DNA of 62,993 bases from an uncultured Pelagibacteraceae bacterium (GTDB lineage Bacteria; Pseudomonadota; Alphaproteobacteria; Pelagibacterales; Pelagibacteraceae): positions 1 through 62,993 of the forward strand of contig CACDKW010000002.1 in the NCBI GenBank assembly GCA_902553465.1, given 5' to 3'. Shown piece by piece: positions 9,692-20,818 of this stretch (within the stretch, counting starts at the first letter, position 1; the number at the start of each line of letters is the position of its first letter). The notes under the pieces were generated by a model. It was not told the origin of the DNA and did no database searches. It saw nothing but the letters and a program-made list of their open reading frames with translations. Position numbers and translations under genes: made by a program.

Positions 9692-10235
9692 TTTTTTTTA
9701 ACGGTCCTAAAAATAAAGGTGAAAGTAACTTAAAGAAAAATATACCTATTTTCTCACCAAATCTTTTTTCTTTTCTATTGCCCAATAAAAATGAGGGTCT
9801 CATTATCCCAAGTTTTGTAAAATTTAATTTCTTAAGCTCCTCTTCAACTTCGCCTTTGTATCTCAAATAGGCCCCTGAATTTTTTGGATCCGCAAAACCA
9901 GATGAAACATAGACAAAAGAATTAACTGAATTTGCTTTTGCAATCTTGGCAATTTCTATAGGCATATCTCGCTCAATTCTTTTATACTCATTTTTATCAG
10001 GTGAATTTTGCTTTGTTGTTCCAATGCAAAAAAAACAATCATCACCTTTAATATCTTCGATATGATTTTTTAAATTATTAAAATCTGCTTTAACTATTTC
10101 TATTTTTGAGTCTTTGATCTCTGGTACTGAACGGACGAATATCTTAATTTTATTATAATCATTATTTTGAATTAAGTTATTGAGTAGATGCCCGCCAATT
10201 AATCCAGATGAGCCAAATAATAAGGCTGTTTTCAT
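9672..10235 (-). CDS. HTATIP2-like NAD(P)-binding oxidoreductase, frameshifted near its 3' end
   Basis: An atypical short-chain reductase with a Rossmann fold. The N-terminus has the nucleotide-binding FGSSGLIGGHLL, followed by a DCFFCIGTT segment, YVSSGFADP and a YLRYK active-site-like motif, then MRPSFLLGNRKE, all typical of the HTATIP2/CC3-like family. The ORF gives 187 residues, but the last six (NETNSL) do not belong to the family: the true C-terminus lies in another frame across an A9 tract at 9691-9699. The gene may be broken, misread, or rescued by polymerase slippage. Its start is 3 bp from the stop of the aminotransferase gene upstream, so the two are co-transcribed. Substrate unknown. 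Confidence 0.75.
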   Translation of the reverse strand: MKTALLFGSSGLIGGHLLNNLIQNNDYNKIKIFVRSVPEIKDSKIEIVKADFNNLKNHIEDIKGDDCFFCIGTTKQNSPDKNEYKRIERDMPIEIAKIAKANSVNSFVYVSSGFADPKNSGAYLRYKGEVEEELKKLNFTKLGIMRPSFLLGNRKEKRFGEKIGIFFFKLLSPLFLGPLKKNETNSL

Positions 10236-10238
10236 TAA

Positions 10239-11438
<1,200 letters not shown>

Positions 11439-11462
11439 TTATTCTAATACGTTGTTTAATAT

Positions 11463-13634
11463 ATGGAAAATACTTATCAAGATTTAATTACTGATATTCA
11501 GAGTAAAAATCCAAAAATTAGTGGAAAACTTGAAGGTGGTAAAAAATTCAAAATTAAATCTGATTTTAAACCTGCTGGAGACCAGCCAGAAGCTATAAAA
11601 AAATTGGTCCAAAGTGCCAATAAAGGAGAATTCAATCAAGTTCTTCTTGGAGTAACAGGATCAGGAAAAACCTTTACTATGGCCAAGGTGATTGAGGCAA
11701 CAAACAGACCAGCATTAATTTTAGCTCCAAATAAAACACTTGCAGCTCAGCTTTATGGTGAAATGAAGAGTTTCTTTCCAGACAATGCTGTTGAATATTT
11801 TGTTTCTTATTACGATTATTATACGCCTGAAGCTTATGTTCCCAGATCAGACACTTATATCGAAAAAGAAGCTTCAATTAATGAACAAATAGATAGAATG
11901 AGACACTCGGCTACAAGATCTCTTTTAGAAAGAGATGATGTTTTAATCGTTGCCAGCGTATCTTGCATTTATGGTCTTGGATCAGTTGAAGCATACAGCA
12001 AAATGACTTTAACACTTCAAAAAAACTACGATTATAACAGAGAACAAATAATTAAATCTTTAGTTGCTCTTCAATATAAAAGAAATGATCAAAATTTTTA
12101 TAGAGGAACTTTTAGAGCCAGAGGTGAATATCTTGAGGTTTTTCCTTCACATCTTGAAGATAGGGCTTGGCGGTTAAGTTTGTTTGGTGACAAATTAGAA
12201 AAAATTGAAGAATTTGATCCGTTAACTGGAGATCAAGTTAGAGAATTAAACTTAATCAAAATTTATGCAAATAGTCACTACATAACTCCCAAACCAACAG
12301 TGGAGCAAGCAATTATAAATATTAGAAAAGAATTAGAAATAACATTAAAAAAACATAAAGCTGAAAATAAACTACTTGAAGCACAAAGGCTTGAAGAGAG
12401 AACAAAATTTGATTTAGAAATGATTGAAGCAACTGGCTCATGTGCTGGAATTGAAAATTATTCAAGATTTTTATCTGGTAGAAAACCAGGTGAACCACCT
12501 CCTACTCTTTTTGAATATTTTCCAGATAATACTTTGGTATTTGTAGATGAATGTCATGTAACAGTCCCACAGTTAAATGGTATGTTTAAAGGAGATAGAT
12601 CAAGAAAGAGCACTCTTGCAGAATATGGATTTAGACTTCCATCATGCATGGATAATAGACCCCTTAAATTTGAAGAATGGGATATGATGAGAACTCAAAC
12701 TGTTTTTGTTTCTGCCACGCCTGGCCCTTGGGAATTAGAGCAGACAAAAGGAAAATTTATTGATCAAGTAATAAGGCCTACAGGTCTTATAGATCCAAAC
12801 GTAGAGATTAGGCCTGCAAAAAACCAGGTTGATGATTTAATGCATGAATGTAAAAAAGTTGTTGAGAAAAATTTCAGAGTATTAGTAACAACATTAACAA
12901 AAAAAATGGCAGAAGATTTGACTGAGTATCTTCATGAAAATGGAATAAAGGTAAGATATTTACACTCAGACATTGATACTCTTGAAAGAATTGAAATCAT
13001 GAGAGATTTAAGAATGGGAGTATTTGATGTTTTAGTTGGAATAAATCTACTAAGAGAAGGACTAGATATACCAGAATGCGCGTTGGTTGGCATATTAGAT
13101 GCTGATAAAGAAGGTTTCTTAAGATCTGAAACTTCACTAATACAAACTATTGGTAGAGCTGCTAGAAACGTTGAGGGAAAAGTTATTCTTTACGCTGACA
13201 AAGAAACTAAAAGTATAAAAAAAGCAATCAAAGAAACAGATAGGAGAAGACAAATACAGCTTAATTATAATAAAAAAAATAATATTGATGCAAAATCAGT
13301 AAAGAAAGAAATTAGTGATATTTTAGAAAGTGTTTACGAAAAAGATTATGTAAAAGTTAGTGAAGGCTCAAACATAGGCGGAAACCTAAAAAAACACTTA
13401 AAAGCATTAAACAAAAAGATGAAAGATTCAGCATCTAATTTAGAATTTGAAGAAGCTGCAAAAATAAGAGATGAGATAAGGAAACTAGAAAGTACAGAGC
13501 TAGAAATTACTTTAAATCCTAAAATAAGACAGTACGATGTTAAAAATAAACTCTACCCCAAGGGAAGATCAACCATGGGAATGCCTGGAACTAGAGCACA
13601 AAAAGGAAAGAAAAAGTGGAAGCAAATAAAATAA
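11463..13634 (+). CDS. uvrB: excinuclease ABC subunit B
   Basis: Damage-verifying helicase-like subunit of nucleotide excision repair. Walker A is GVTGSGKT (63-70), followed by the tyrosine-rich beta-hairpin ([13 protein letters not shown]), the DEAD-like DECH (VFVDECHVT), [12 protein letters not shown] and the helicase C-terminal GRAARN. The C-terminal UVR domain that binds UvrC is present ([17 protein letters not shown]). At 723 residues it is slightly longer than usual, with a basic tail. It overlaps the next gene by 19 bp and heads a chain that ends with uvrC and pgsA. No GTTC-type SOS box is visible in the short upstream gap. Confidence 0.97.
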   Translation: MENTYQDLITDIQSKNPKISGKLEGGKKFKIKSDFKPAGDQPEAIKKLVQSANKGEFNQVLLGVTGSGKTFTMAKVIEATNRPALILAPNKTLAAQLYGEMKSFFPDNAVEYFVSYYDYYTPEAYVPRSDTYIEKEASINEQIDRMRHSATRSLLERDDVLIVASVSCIYGLGSVEAYSKMTLTLQKNYDYNREQIIKSLVALQYKRNDQNFYRGTFRARGEYLEVFPSHLEDRAWRLSLFGDKLEKIEEFDPLTGDQVRELNLIKIYANSHYITPKPTVEQAIINIRKELEITLKKHKAENKLLEAQRLEERTKFDLEMIEATGSCAGIENYSRFLSGRKPGEPPPTLFEYFPDNTLVFVDECHVTVPQLNGMFKGDRSRKSTLAEYGFRLPSCMDNRPLKFEEWDMMRTQTVFVSATPGPWELEQTKGKFIDQVIRPTGLIDPNVEIRPAKNQVDDLMHECKKVVEKNFRVLVTTLTKKMAEDLTEYLHENGIKVRYLHSDIDTLERIEIMRDLRMGVFDVLVGINLLREGLDIPECALVGILDADKEGFLRSETSLIQTIGRAARNVEGKVILYADKETKSIKKAIKETDRRRQIQLNYNKKNNIDAKSVKKEISDILESVYEKDYVKVSEGSNIGGNLKKHLKALNKKMKDSASNLEFEEAAKIRDEIRKLESTELEITLNPKIRQYDVKNKLYPKGRSTMGMPGTRAQKGKKKWKQIK

Positions 13635-14371
13635 TAATTACTGGAGGTGCTACTCGTATTGGAGCTGCAATTGCTAAAAGCCTTTCGGGCCCAGGAGTAG
13701 AAATTGTTATACATTTTAACAAATCTAAATTTAAAGCTGAAAAGCTAAAAAAAGAATTATCAAAAAATCAAACCAAAGTTTATCTTGTTAAGGGTGACTT
13801 AAGTAAAGAAACAGATGTAAACAAAATCTTAAAATTTGCTAAATCTAAATTGAAGTATTTTGATTGTTTAATTAATAATGCATCTTTGTTTGAAAATGAT
13901 AAACTTGAAAATTTTACTACTGATAGCTGGGGACGTCATTTAAGAACTAATTTAAGAACACCGGCGCTTTTATCAAAAGAATTTGCCAAAAATATCAAAG
14001 GCAAAAATAACAACATAGTTAATATTATTGATCAAAGAGTTTTTAAATTAACTCCATACTTCTTTTCTTATACAATAAGCAAAACTGGCCTTTATACGCT
14101 TACAAAAACCAGTGCAATGAGTTTAGCACCTCGTATAAGAGTAAATGGTATAGCTCCAGGACCAACTTTAAAAAATAAACGACAATCTGAAAAACACTTT
14201 AAAAAGCAATACATGGCAACCCCTCTAAAAAGACAAGTAGATGTTGAGCAAATCTGTAGTGCAGTTGACTTTTTTATTAAAAATAGATCTATTACAGGAC
14301 AAGTAATTTCTGTTGATAGTGGTCAAAGCTTAAACTGGCAAACGCCTGATATATTAGGATTGAAAGAATGA
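13616..14371 (+). CDS. pteridine-reductase-like short-chain dehydrogenase (FolM type)
   Basis: A 251-residue SDR. The nucleotide-binding motif is TGGATRIG, that is TGxxxRxG, the form that distinguishes pteridine reductases such as PTR1 and FolM from ordinary SDRs (TGxxxGxG). The catalytic YTISK and the NNAS motif are present, and the usual catalytic Ser is replaced by the DQR segment (NIIDQRVFK) also seen in pteridine reductases. It is followed immediately by folB, so reduction of dihydromonapterin, dihydrobiopterin or dihydrofolate is a reasonable inference. The start is GTG, overlapping uvrB by 19 bp, and the stop overlaps folB by 4 bp. Confidence 0.75.
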   Translation: MEANKIIITGGATRIGAAIAKSLSGPGVEIVIHFNKSKFKAEKLKKELSKNQTKVYLVKGDLSKETDVNKILKFAKSKLKYFDCLINNASLFENDKLENFTTDSWGRHLRTNLRTPALLSKEFAKNIKGKNNNIVNIIDQRVFKLTPYFFSYTISKTGLYTLTKTSAMSLAPRIRVNGIAPGPTLKNKRQSEKHFKKQYMATPLKRQVDVEQICSAVDFFIKNRSITGQVISVDSGQSLNWQTPDILGLKE

Positions 14372-14793
14372 AAAAAAATAATCTTAAAATTGTAAAAATA
14401 GATAAAAATAAAAGATTATTTAATTACGAGAAGAAGGTTCTGATTAATAATTTAATATTAGACCTTAAGCTTGGATATTATGATTTTGAAAAAAACAAAC
14501 CTCAAAAAGTAAAATTTTCTTTAGAAGTTAACTACGAAGATAAAAAACCATCAAACGATAAAGATGTAAAATCAATTGTAAACTATGCAAAAATCGTAAA
14601 ATTAATTAAAAAATTAGTTAAAAATAAACATTATAACTTTCTTGAAACACTGGCTGAAGATGTTTTTGACGAACTATTTAAAGATAAAAGAATTGATAAA
14701 ATTAGTCTTCAAATTGAAAAACTGGAAATAATGAAGGATTGTTCATCAGTTGGAATTCAAATTTCAAAAAAAAGAACACATGATAAGCTCTGA
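14368..14793 (+). CDS. folB: dihydroneopterin aldolase
   Basis: Small enzyme of folate synthesis that cleaves 7,8-dihydroneopterin to 6-hydroxymethyl-dihydropterin and glycolaldehyde. The family core begins at about residue 25 ([19 protein letters not shown]) and includes the substrate-binding FLETLAEDV with its conserved Glu, ending in [15 protein letters not shown]. At 141 residues it is about 20 longer than typical FolB because of a lysine-rich N-terminal extension. It overlaps the pteridine-reductase-like gene by 4 bp (ATGA) and uvrC by 14 bp when uvrC starts at its ATG. Confidence 0.82.
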   Translation: MKKNNLKIVKIDKNKRLFNYEKKVLINNLILDLKLGYYDFEKNKPQKVKFSLEVNYEDKKPSNDKDVKSIVNYAKIVKLIKKLVKNKHYNFLETLAEDVFDELFKDKRIDKISLQIEKLEIMKDCSSVGIQISKKRTHDKL

Positions 14794-16615
14794 AATAGGC
14801 AAAGATGTAATTAAAAAAGAACTACCATTAATACCCAAACTTCCTGGTGTTTATAGGATGTTAAATTCAAAAAATGAAATACTTTATGTTGGAAAAGCAA
14901 GAAACCTTCCTAATAGACTAAAAAGTTATATAGCAGAAAAAAACCACATTATAAGAACAGAAAGAATGTTGTCTCAAACAAAAAAAATTGAGATAACAAC
15001 TACTTCAAATGAAAGTGAGGCCTTACTTTTAGAGGCAAACTTAATAAAAAAATATAAGCCAAAATTTAATATTCTTTTAAGAGATGATAAATCGTTTCCA
15101 TTCATTTTTATTGGAAACAAAGATAAATGGCCACAAATAAAAAGACATAGAGGCAAAAAAACTAAAGAGGGATTTTATTTTGGGCCATTCGCATCAGCAG
15201 GATCTGCAAATTGGACAATTAAAATGATTCAAAAAATTTTTCATTTAAGAGTTTGTGATGATACAGTTTTCAAAAATAGAGAGCGTCCGTGTATTTTGTA
15301 TCAAATTAAAAGATGCTCTGGACCATGTGTTGGCTATATAGAAAAAGAAGAATATAAACGATCTGTTGATGATGCTATTGAGTTTGTTTCGGGCAAATCA
15401 AGAAGAATACAAAAAAATCTTTCAAATCAAATGGAAAAAGCAAGTGAAGATTTAGATTTCGAAAAGGCTGTAATATTAAGAGATAGAATTAAAGCATTAA
15501 ATATTATTCAATCATCACAAAAAATTAATGAAGCAAATTTGGTAGAAGCAGATGTAATTGCTGGATACAAAGAGTCAGGCAAAACTTGCATTCAAGTATT
15601 TTTTTATAGATCAAAACAAAATTGGGGTAATCAAGCTTTTTTTCCAAAACATGACCCAGACGAAAAATTAGGCAATATTTTAAACTCATTTGTTTCTCAG
15701 TTTTATGAAAATAAAAGTGTCCCATCTTCAATAATATTATCTGACGAAATTAAGGAAAAAAATTTAATTGAAAAAACGCTTACAAAAAAAGAGGGTAAAC
15801 AAATTAATATTTCTGTAGCTAAAAAAGGATCAAAATTAAAAGTAATTAATCAATCAATTAAAAATGCTAAGGATAGTTTAAATAGAAAACTTTATGAAAG
15901 CCAAAATAATAAAGAATTATTTGAATCTGTTGCTAAAAAATTTAATCTTGAGACAAATATAAGCCTAATAGAAGTTTATGATAATAGTCATATTCAAGGA
16001 ACAAACAGCGTAGGTGCTTTAATTGCATTTGGAGATGAAGGTTTCATTAAAAAAAGATACAGAAAATTTAATATTAATAAGAAAGGTAACGAACAGGATG
16101 ATTATGGAATGTTACGCGAAGTTTTAAATAGGAGATTTAAAAGAGCAATTCAAGAAAAAGATAATTTTCTATCATTTCCAGATTTAGTATTAATAGATGG
16201 TGGTAAAGGACAATATTCAACAGCAAGAGATGCTATGAATGAACTAGGGCTACATGATATACCTGTTATAGCTATCGCTAAGGGCAAATATAGAAATAGT
16301 GGGAATGAAACTTTTTTTCATAATGGCAAAGAATATAAATTTGAAAAAAACGATCCGACACTTTTTTTTCTTCAACGGATTAGAGATGAATCTCATAGGT
16401 TTGCTATTAGCGCCCATAGATCTAAAAGAAAGAAAGCACTAAGCAAATCTCTTTTAGATCAAATAGAAGGTATTGGATCTATTAGAAAAAGGTCATTATT
16501 AAACCATTTTGGCTCAGCAAGAGCAGTGGAGTCAGCAAGTTTGGATGAAATAAAATCAGTTGAAGGAGTTGAGGAAAAAGTAGCAAAAAAAATATATAAT
16601 TTTTTTCACGAATGA
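14780..16615 (+). CDS. uvrC: excinuclease ABC subunit C
   Basis: Dual-incision nuclease of nucleotide excision repair. The GIY-YIG domain lies at the N-terminus ([20 protein letters not shown]), a UVR domain that meets UvrB in the middle ([16 protein letters not shown]), then the RNase H-like nuclease ([20 protein letters not shown]) and a C-terminal helix-hairpin-helix pair ([20 protein letters not shown]). I prefer the ATG at 14780 (611 residues) over the upstream TTG at 14750, because the longer start would overlap folB by 44 bp and adds nothing conserved. The stop overlaps the pgsA start as ATGA. Confidence 0.95.
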   Translation: MISSEIGKDVIKKELPLIPKLPGVYRMLNSKNEILYVGKARNLPNRLKSYIAEKNHIIRTERMLSQTKKIEITTTSNESEALLLEANLIKKYKPKFNILLRDDKSFPFIFIGNKDKWPQIKRHRGKKTKEGFYFGPFASAGSANWTIKMIQKIFHLRVCDDTVFKNRERPCILYQIKRCSGPCVGYIEKEEYKRSVDDAIEFVSGKSRRIQKNLSNQMEKASEDLDFEKAVILRDRIKALNIIQSSQKINEANLVEADVIAGYKESGKTCIQVFFYRSKQNWGNQAFFPKHDPDEKLGNILNSFVSQFYENKSVPSSIILSDEIKEKNLIEKTLTKKEGKQINISVAKKGSKLKVINQSIKNAKDSLNRKLYESQNNKELFESVAKKFNLETNISLIEVYDNSHIQGTNSVGALIAFGDEGFIKKRYRKFNINKKGNEQDDYGMLREVLNRRFKRAIQEKDNFLSFPDLVLIDGGKGQYSTARDAMNELGLHDIPVIAIAKGKYRNSGNETFFHNGKEYKFEKNDPTLFFLQRIRDESHRFAISAHRSKRKKALSKSLLDQIEGIGSIRKRSLLNHFGSARAVESASLDEIKSVEGVEEKVAKKIYNFFHE

Positions 16616-17196
16616 AAATTAAAATTCCAAATTATCTGACTATAGGAAGAATTATAATTGTTCCAGTTTTCGTTTTTGCTTACTATTTGCCTGGTTTTTA
16701 TGGAGATGTAATTCCTTTTGTTTTGTTTGTTTTGGCATCATTTACTGATTTCTTAGATGGGTTATTGGCAAGAATGTATAAAGAAGAATCTAAGTTAGGA
16801 GAATTATTAGATCCTATTGCGGATAAAATTATTGTAGCAACAGCATTAATTTTATTAGTAATGGATGGAACAATTAAAAATTATGAAGTAATTGCAGCAA
16901 TAATAATATTAACAAGAGAGATATTAATTTCTGGATTAAGGGAATTTTTAGCGAAAGGTAAAATAAATCTTCCAGTATCAAGTCTTGCAAAAGCTAAAAC
17001 ATTTTTACAAATGATTGCCATTTCAGTCTTGCTAACAGGAGAAACAGGAAACAAAATAATCAATTTTCAAGATTATAATGCTCAAACTATAGGTATAATT
17101 TTGTTGTGGCTTTCAGCCTTTCTTACTTTGTTTACGGGTTATGAATATTTAAGAAAAGGTATAGACCATGCAATTTCAGAAGATGAAAAAAATTAA
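16612..17196 (+). CDS. pgsA: CDP-diacylglycerol--glycerol-3-phosphate 3-phosphatidyltransferase
   Basis: Integral membrane enzyme making phosphatidylglycerophosphate, the first committed step to phosphatidylglycerol and cardiolipin. The CDP-alcohol phosphotransferase signature is complete: D-x2-DG-x2-AR-x8-G-x3-D-x3-D, seen in [15 protein letters not shown] and the following [12 protein letters not shown]. About five hydrophobic segments are spread over 194 residues. It follows uvrC with a 4-bp ATGA overlap; uvrC-pgsA neighbourhood is common in proteobacteria. It converges on ilvE with a 4-bp overlap. Confidence 0.93.
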   Translation: MKIKIPNYLTIGRIIIVPVFVFAYYLPGFYGDVIPFVLFVLASFTDFLDGLLARMYKEESKLGELLDPIADKIIVATALILLVMDGTIKNYEVIAAIIILTREILISGLREFLAKGKINLPVSSLAKAKTFLQMIAISVLLTGETGNKIINFQDYNAQTIGIILLWLSAFLTLFTGYEYLRKGIDHAISEDEKN

Positions 17197-18074
17197 GCTG
17201 CTTTCTTTTTTCTAACTAACTTTTCATAACTAGCTGATAAATCTAAAATTAAACTGCAAACTTTATAATTATTTTCAAGAATTTTTGAAACTGGAGTTAC
17301 CTCAGCTGCTGTACCAGTTAAAAAACATCCAACAAAACTTGAAAGATCTTTTGGTGAAATTTTTCTCTCGTTCACTTTAATATTTTTAGATTTTGCTATT
17401 TCAATTACTGTTCTTCTTGTTATACCATCTAAAAAACTATCAGGTATTGGTGTGTGCAATTCATTATTTTTATCTTTAAAAAAAATATTTGCTCCTGTAG
17501 CTTCAGCAATATTTCCTTCGTGATCAAGCATTAATGAATCTGTATAGCCTTCTCTCTCTGCTTCATGTTTTGAAAGCGTGCAAATCATATATAAGCCAGA
17601 AGCTTTTGTATCCCAAGGAATTGTATTGGGTGATGGTCTTCTCCATTTAGAGATATTAAGTTTTATTCCTTCCGTTTTTAATTTTGGATCAAAATATGTT
17701 CCCCATTCCCATGCAGCTATAGCTACATGTATTTTAGTTTTTTGTGCCGAGACTGCCATCTGTTCACTTCCTCGCCAAACAAATGGTCTAACATATCCAT
17801 TTTGAACATTTTCAACAGAAACAGTTTTTTTAGTAGATTTATTAATTTCATCTTCTGAATAAGGAATTTTAATATCCATTCTTTTTGCTGAATGAAAAAG
17901 TCTTTCTGTATGCTCTTCTAGTTTAAATATTTCTCCATCATAAACTCTCAAACCTTCAAATACACAACTAGCATAATGTAAACCATGACTAAGTACATGT
18001 AGTTTTACGTCTTGCCAGTTAACAAGTTCGCCGTTGTACCATATTTTTCCTTCTCTTTTATCAAGCTGTATCAT
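17193..18074 (-). CDS. ilvE: branched-chain amino acid aminotransferase
   Basis: Fold-type IV PLP enzyme of 293 residues that carries out the last step of valine, leucine and isoleucine synthesis. Family features include the N-terminal WYNGELVNWQDVKLHVLSHG, YASCVFEGLRVYDG, the PLP lysine in WDTKASGLYM, EATGANIFF and the C-terminal GCFLTGTAAEVTPV. D-amino acid transaminase and 4-amino-4-deoxychorismate lyase share the fold, but the FEGLR segment and the length favour IlvE. It is divergent from the marR-type gene and overlaps pgsA by 4 bp. Confidence 0.92.
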   Translation of the reverse strand: MIQLDKREGKIWYNGELVNWQDVKLHVLSHGLHYASCVFEGLRVYDGEIFKLEEHTERLFHSAKRMDIKIPYSEDEINKSTKKTVSVENVQNGYVRPFVWRGSEQMAVSAQKTKIHVAIAAWEWGTYFDPKLKTEGIKLNISKWRRPSPNTIPWDTKASGLYMICTLSKHEAEREGYTDSLMLDHEGNIAEATGANIFFKDKNNELHTPIPDSFLDGITRRTVIEIAKSKNIKVNERKISPKDLSSFVGCFLTGTAAEVTPVSKILENNYKVCSLILDLSASYEKLVRKKKAA

Positions 18075-18085
18075 TAGATTTTATT

Positions 18086-18114
18086 TTCCAAAAAAATATC
18101 TTTGTATATATAAT
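18086..18114 (+). promoter_or_regulatory. candidate promoter for the petP-petR-kinase unit
   Basis: A perfect -10 hexamer TATAAT (18109-18114) stands 22 bp before the start codon, with a poor -35 (TTCCAA, 18086-18091) at a 17-bp spacing. The 61-bp gap between ilvE and the MarR-type gene is the only room for a promoter here. The weak -35 would fit an activated promoter, but this is only inspection. Confidence 0.35.
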
Positions 18115-18135
18115 ATGTCAATATAACTTACCAAT

Positions 18136-18579
18136 ATGAAAGAACTTCTATACCTAAAAGATGATCAATTAAAAGAATTCATTGAAAAAATATCTATGAG
18201 TTACAGAGAAACCTTCTCTGACGCTAAAAAAGTTCTAGATAAATATTCTATAGGAGTGGCACATCACAAAGTCATTAACCTTATTTCTTTATATGATGGT
18301 ATAACCATATCTGAACTTCTAAAAAAGCTTAAAATAACAAAGCAAAGTTTAAATAGAGTCATAAAAGATTTAGTAAAAATAGAAGTAATTGAATTTAAAA
18401 AAGATAAAAAAGACACAAGACTTAAGCATGTTTACTTAAATGATAAAGGAATAAAATTATTTAATGAAGTTTTTGATATACAAAAAAAGAGAATTTATAA
18501 CGCATTATTAAATTCAAGTTCAAAGGAAGTAATAAATTTTAATAATGTTTTAAATAAAATAATTAATGAAAAAATTTAA
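18136..18579 (+). CDS. petP: MarR-family transcriptional regulator, PetP-like
   Basis: A 147-residue winged-helix protein. The MarR core runs from GVAHHKVINLI through the recognition helix region LKITKQSLNRVIKDL to the wing (KKDKKDTRLKHVYLNDKG). The match in layout is to PetP, which in Rhodobacter capsulatus is encoded with PetR beside the bc1 genes. Here the following gene is a PetR-like response regulator, overlapping by 14 bp, and the bc1 operon lies 7 kb away on the other strand. That it regulates respiration is inferred from those parallels. Confidence 0.8.
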   Translation: MKELLYLKDDQLKEFIEKISMSYRETFSDAKKVLDKYSIGVAHHKVINLISLYDGITISELLKKLKITKQSLNRVIKDLVKIEVIEFKKDKKDTRLKHVYLNDKGIKLFNEVFDIQKKRIYNALLNSSSKEVINFNNVLNKIINEKI

Positions 18580-19243
18580 AGCTCATATCTTGATGGTTGA
18601 TGATGATGATGGAATTAGAAATCTAGTAAAACAATATTTAAACGAAAATAATTATTTAGTAACAACTGCAATTAGTGCCGAGGATGCAAAAAAAAAAGTG
18701 GAAACAATTAAATTTGATCTGATTGTGCTAGATATAATGATGCCTGGCAAAAGTGGTTTGGAATTTACGATGGAAAATAAAGATAAATTATATACTCCAA
18801 TAATTTTGTTAACTGCCAAAGGAGAAGCGGAAGAAAGAATTCATGGTTTAGAAATTGGAGCTGATGATTATCTTGCAAAACCTTTTGAGCCAAAGGAGTT
18901 AATCTTGAGAATAAAAAATATTTTAAACAAAACAAAATCTAAAAATATAAAAAGATTAATTGAATTTGGAAGTGTCAAAATTGATTTAAGCAAAAACTTA
19001 ATTTTTAACGATAATAAAGAATTTAAAATTAATAATACAGAAAAAACTATTTTAGAATTTATGATTAATTCTCCTGGAAAATCATTCTCAAGAGATGAAA
19101 TTGGAAAGTTAATAAAATTAGATAAAGAAAGATCTATTGATGTAATTATTACAAGGCTAAGAAAAAAAATAGAAAAAGATCCAAAAAATCCAAAATTCTT
19201 ACAAACTCTTAGAGGAGAAGGTTATGTTTTATGGATTGAGTAA
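18566..19243 (+). CDS. petR: OmpR-family response regulator, PetR-like
   Basis: Two-component response regulator of 225 residues: a receiver domain with the acidic pocket (MVDDDDG) and phosphoacceptor Asp56 (LIVLDIMMPG), the switch Thr (ILLTAKGE) and Lys (LAKPFEP), followed by an OmpR/PhoB winged-helix DNA-binding domain (SIDVIITRLRKKIE, LRGEGYVLW). Its pairing with a MarR gene upstream and a histidine kinase downstream, each overlapping by 14-20 bp, forms one operon. PetR of Rhodobacter is needed for bc1 expression; the same role here is inference. Confidence 0.85.
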   Translation: MKKFKAHILMVDDDDGIRNLVKQYLNENNYLVTTAISAEDAKKKVETIKFDLIVLDIMMPGKSGLEFTMENKDKLYTPIILLTAKGEAEERIHGLEIGADDYLAKPFEPKELILRIKNILNKTKSKNIKRLIEFGSVKIDLSKNLIFNDNKEFKINNTEKTILEFMINSPGKSFSRDEIGKLIKLDKERSIDVIITRLRKKIEKDPKNPKFLQTLRGEGYVLWIE

Positions 19244-20543
19244 ATTTTTTAAAAGAATACTTCCCAAGCAATTATTTTATAGAAGCTTAATAATTGTTGC
19301 CTCACCAATAATAATTATGCAATTAACAATTTCAATCGTATTTTTTGACAGTTTATGGATTAAAACCAACAAGGGAATGACTAAAGCATTGGTAAATGAA
19401 ATTAGTACTTTTGTAGAAGTTTATAATAACGAGAAGTATGATAAACAAGAAACTACAAATCTCTTTTCTCTTTATCAAGATTTAAATATAGAATTTATCC
19501 AAGATGAAAAATTTAATTATAATTTTGACGAAAGATGGTTTAGTCCAATCGACAGAACACTTAGAAGAGAATTAAAATTAAGATTTGGTTCAGAAGAATT
19601 TTGGTTTAATACAACTAGTTACAAAGAATTAATCGATTTAAGGATTAAACATGAGTCTGGATATTTCAAATTTTTAGTACCCAGAGATAGAGTAACAAGT
19701 TCGTCAGCAAGAATATTTGCGCTATGGATAACTCTACCTGCAATTTTAGTAATTTTTATTGCAATATTGTTTTTGAAAAACCAAACAAGGCCAATAACAA
19801 AGTTGGCAGAAGCATCTGAAAGATTTGGAAGAGGTGAGAATGTAGAAGAATATAGTCCTTCTGGAGCATTAGAAATTAGAAAAGCAGGTCTAGAATTTGA
19901 AAGAATGAGGAAGAGAATTTTAAGACATTTAAATCAAAGATCTGAAATGTTATCTGGAATTAGTCATGATTTAAGAACACCTTTAACAAGGATAAAACTT
20001 CAATTAGCCTTCATAAAAGATAAAGAAATTACAAAAAAACTTTCAAACGATGTCGATGAAATGGAAAAAATGTTAAACGAATATTTACAATTTTCTAAAT
20101 CTAGCTTTACAGAAAAAAATGAAAATTTTAACTTATCAGCATTAATTGAGGAAACCGTAAGAAAGCATGAAAATCAAAATATTATAATTAATCAAGAAAA
20201 AGATGTTTATTTTAATGGTAAAAAAAATCTTATTAAAAGATGTTTAAATAACCTTATTGACAATGCAACAAATTTTGGAAATAAAATTAATGTTCAGCAA
20301 AAAAAAGTAAAAAAAAATATATTAATTTCAGTTGAAGATAATGGTCCAGGAATTTCAGAATCTGAATATGAAAATGTATTGAAACCTTTCTATAAAATTG
20401 ACAAAAGTAGAAACCAGACTAAATCAAGTGTTGGTCTTGGGCTTTCAATAGCATCAGATATAATTAGATCTCACGGGGGAAATATTGAGCTTGGAAAATC
20501 TGAATTAGGTGGTTTAAAAATTAAGATCGTTTTACCCGTTTAG
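19224..20543 (+). CDS. membrane sensor histidine kinase, EnvZ type
   Basis: A 439-residue histidine kinase. Two membrane segments (about 20-43 and 162-184) enclose a periplasmic sensor region of about 118 residues with no recognised ligand motif. A HAMP domain follows (KNQTRPITKLAEASERFG), then the H-box with His248 (LSGISHDLRTPLTRI) and the ATPase boxes (NLIDNATNFG, VEDNGPGI, VGLGLSIASDI). It overlaps petR by 20 bp and is presumably its kinase. The 3' end overlaps the convergent ubiK gene by 23 bp. Confidence 0.9.
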   Translation: MFYGLSKFFKRILPKQLFYRSLIIVASPIIIMQLTISIVFFDSLWIKTNKGMTKALVNEISTFVEVYNNEKYDKQETTNLFSLYQDLNIEFIQDEKFNYNFDERWFSPIDRTLRRELKLRFGSEEFWFNTTSYKELIDLRIKHESGYFKFLVPRDRVTSSSARIFALWITLPAILVIFIAILFLKNQTRPITKLAEASERFGRGENVEEYSPSGALEIRKAGLEFERMRKRILRHLNQRSEMLSGISHDLRTPLTRIKLQLAFIKDKEITKKLSNDVDEMEKMLNEYLQFSKSSFTEKNENFNLSALIEETVRKHENQNIIINQEKDVYFNGKKNLIKRCLNNLIDNATNFGNKINVQQKKVKKNILISVEDNGPGISESEYENVLKPFYKIDKSRNQTKSSVGLGLSIASDIIRSHGGNIELGKSELGGLKIKIVLPV

Positions 20544-20781
20544 TCTTTTTCTTTTTCTTTTTGTTTGATTTTTCTAAAGTCTCAATTTTTTTTTCTAAAT
20601 TTTCTAATCTTTTATTTAAAATATCAGTCTCCTCTTTACTTGTTAGCTTCATTTTAAATACTATTTCATCTCTTTTTGACTTTAATATATTCAAAATTTC
20701 ATTGCTCAAATCCTTGTAATTCAAAAGACCTTGCTCAAGTAATTTAGCAAATTTATCAATAACAAATCTAGATTTAGACAT
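20521..20781 (-). CDS. ubiK: UbiK/BMFP-family ubiquinone accessory factor
   Basis: An 86-residue protein with the BMFP (membrane fusogenic) domain layout: an N-terminal helix (DKFAKLLEQGLLNYKDLSNE), a middle segment ending in KMKLTSKEET and a C-terminal coiled coil (LNKRLENLEKKIETLEKSN), then a very basic tail (KKKKKTKRVKRS). UbiK in Escherichia coli assists aerobic ubiquinone synthesis as part of a soluble Ubi complex. Ubiquinone feeds the bc1 complex encoded nearby. It is divergent from lgt over 37 bp. Confidence 0.75.
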   Translation of the reverse strand: MSKSRFVIDKFAKLLEQGLLNYKDLSNEILNILKSKRDEIVFKMKLTSKEETDILNKRLENLEKKIETLEKSNKKKKKKTKRVKRS

Positions 20782-20818
20782 ATATTTAATTAATAATTTA
20801 AAATATTATATTTACAAT

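Noticed and set aside
14750..14779. Upstream TTG start for uvrC
   Set aside because: It would overlap folB by 44 bp; the ATG at 14780 lies close before the first conserved residues.
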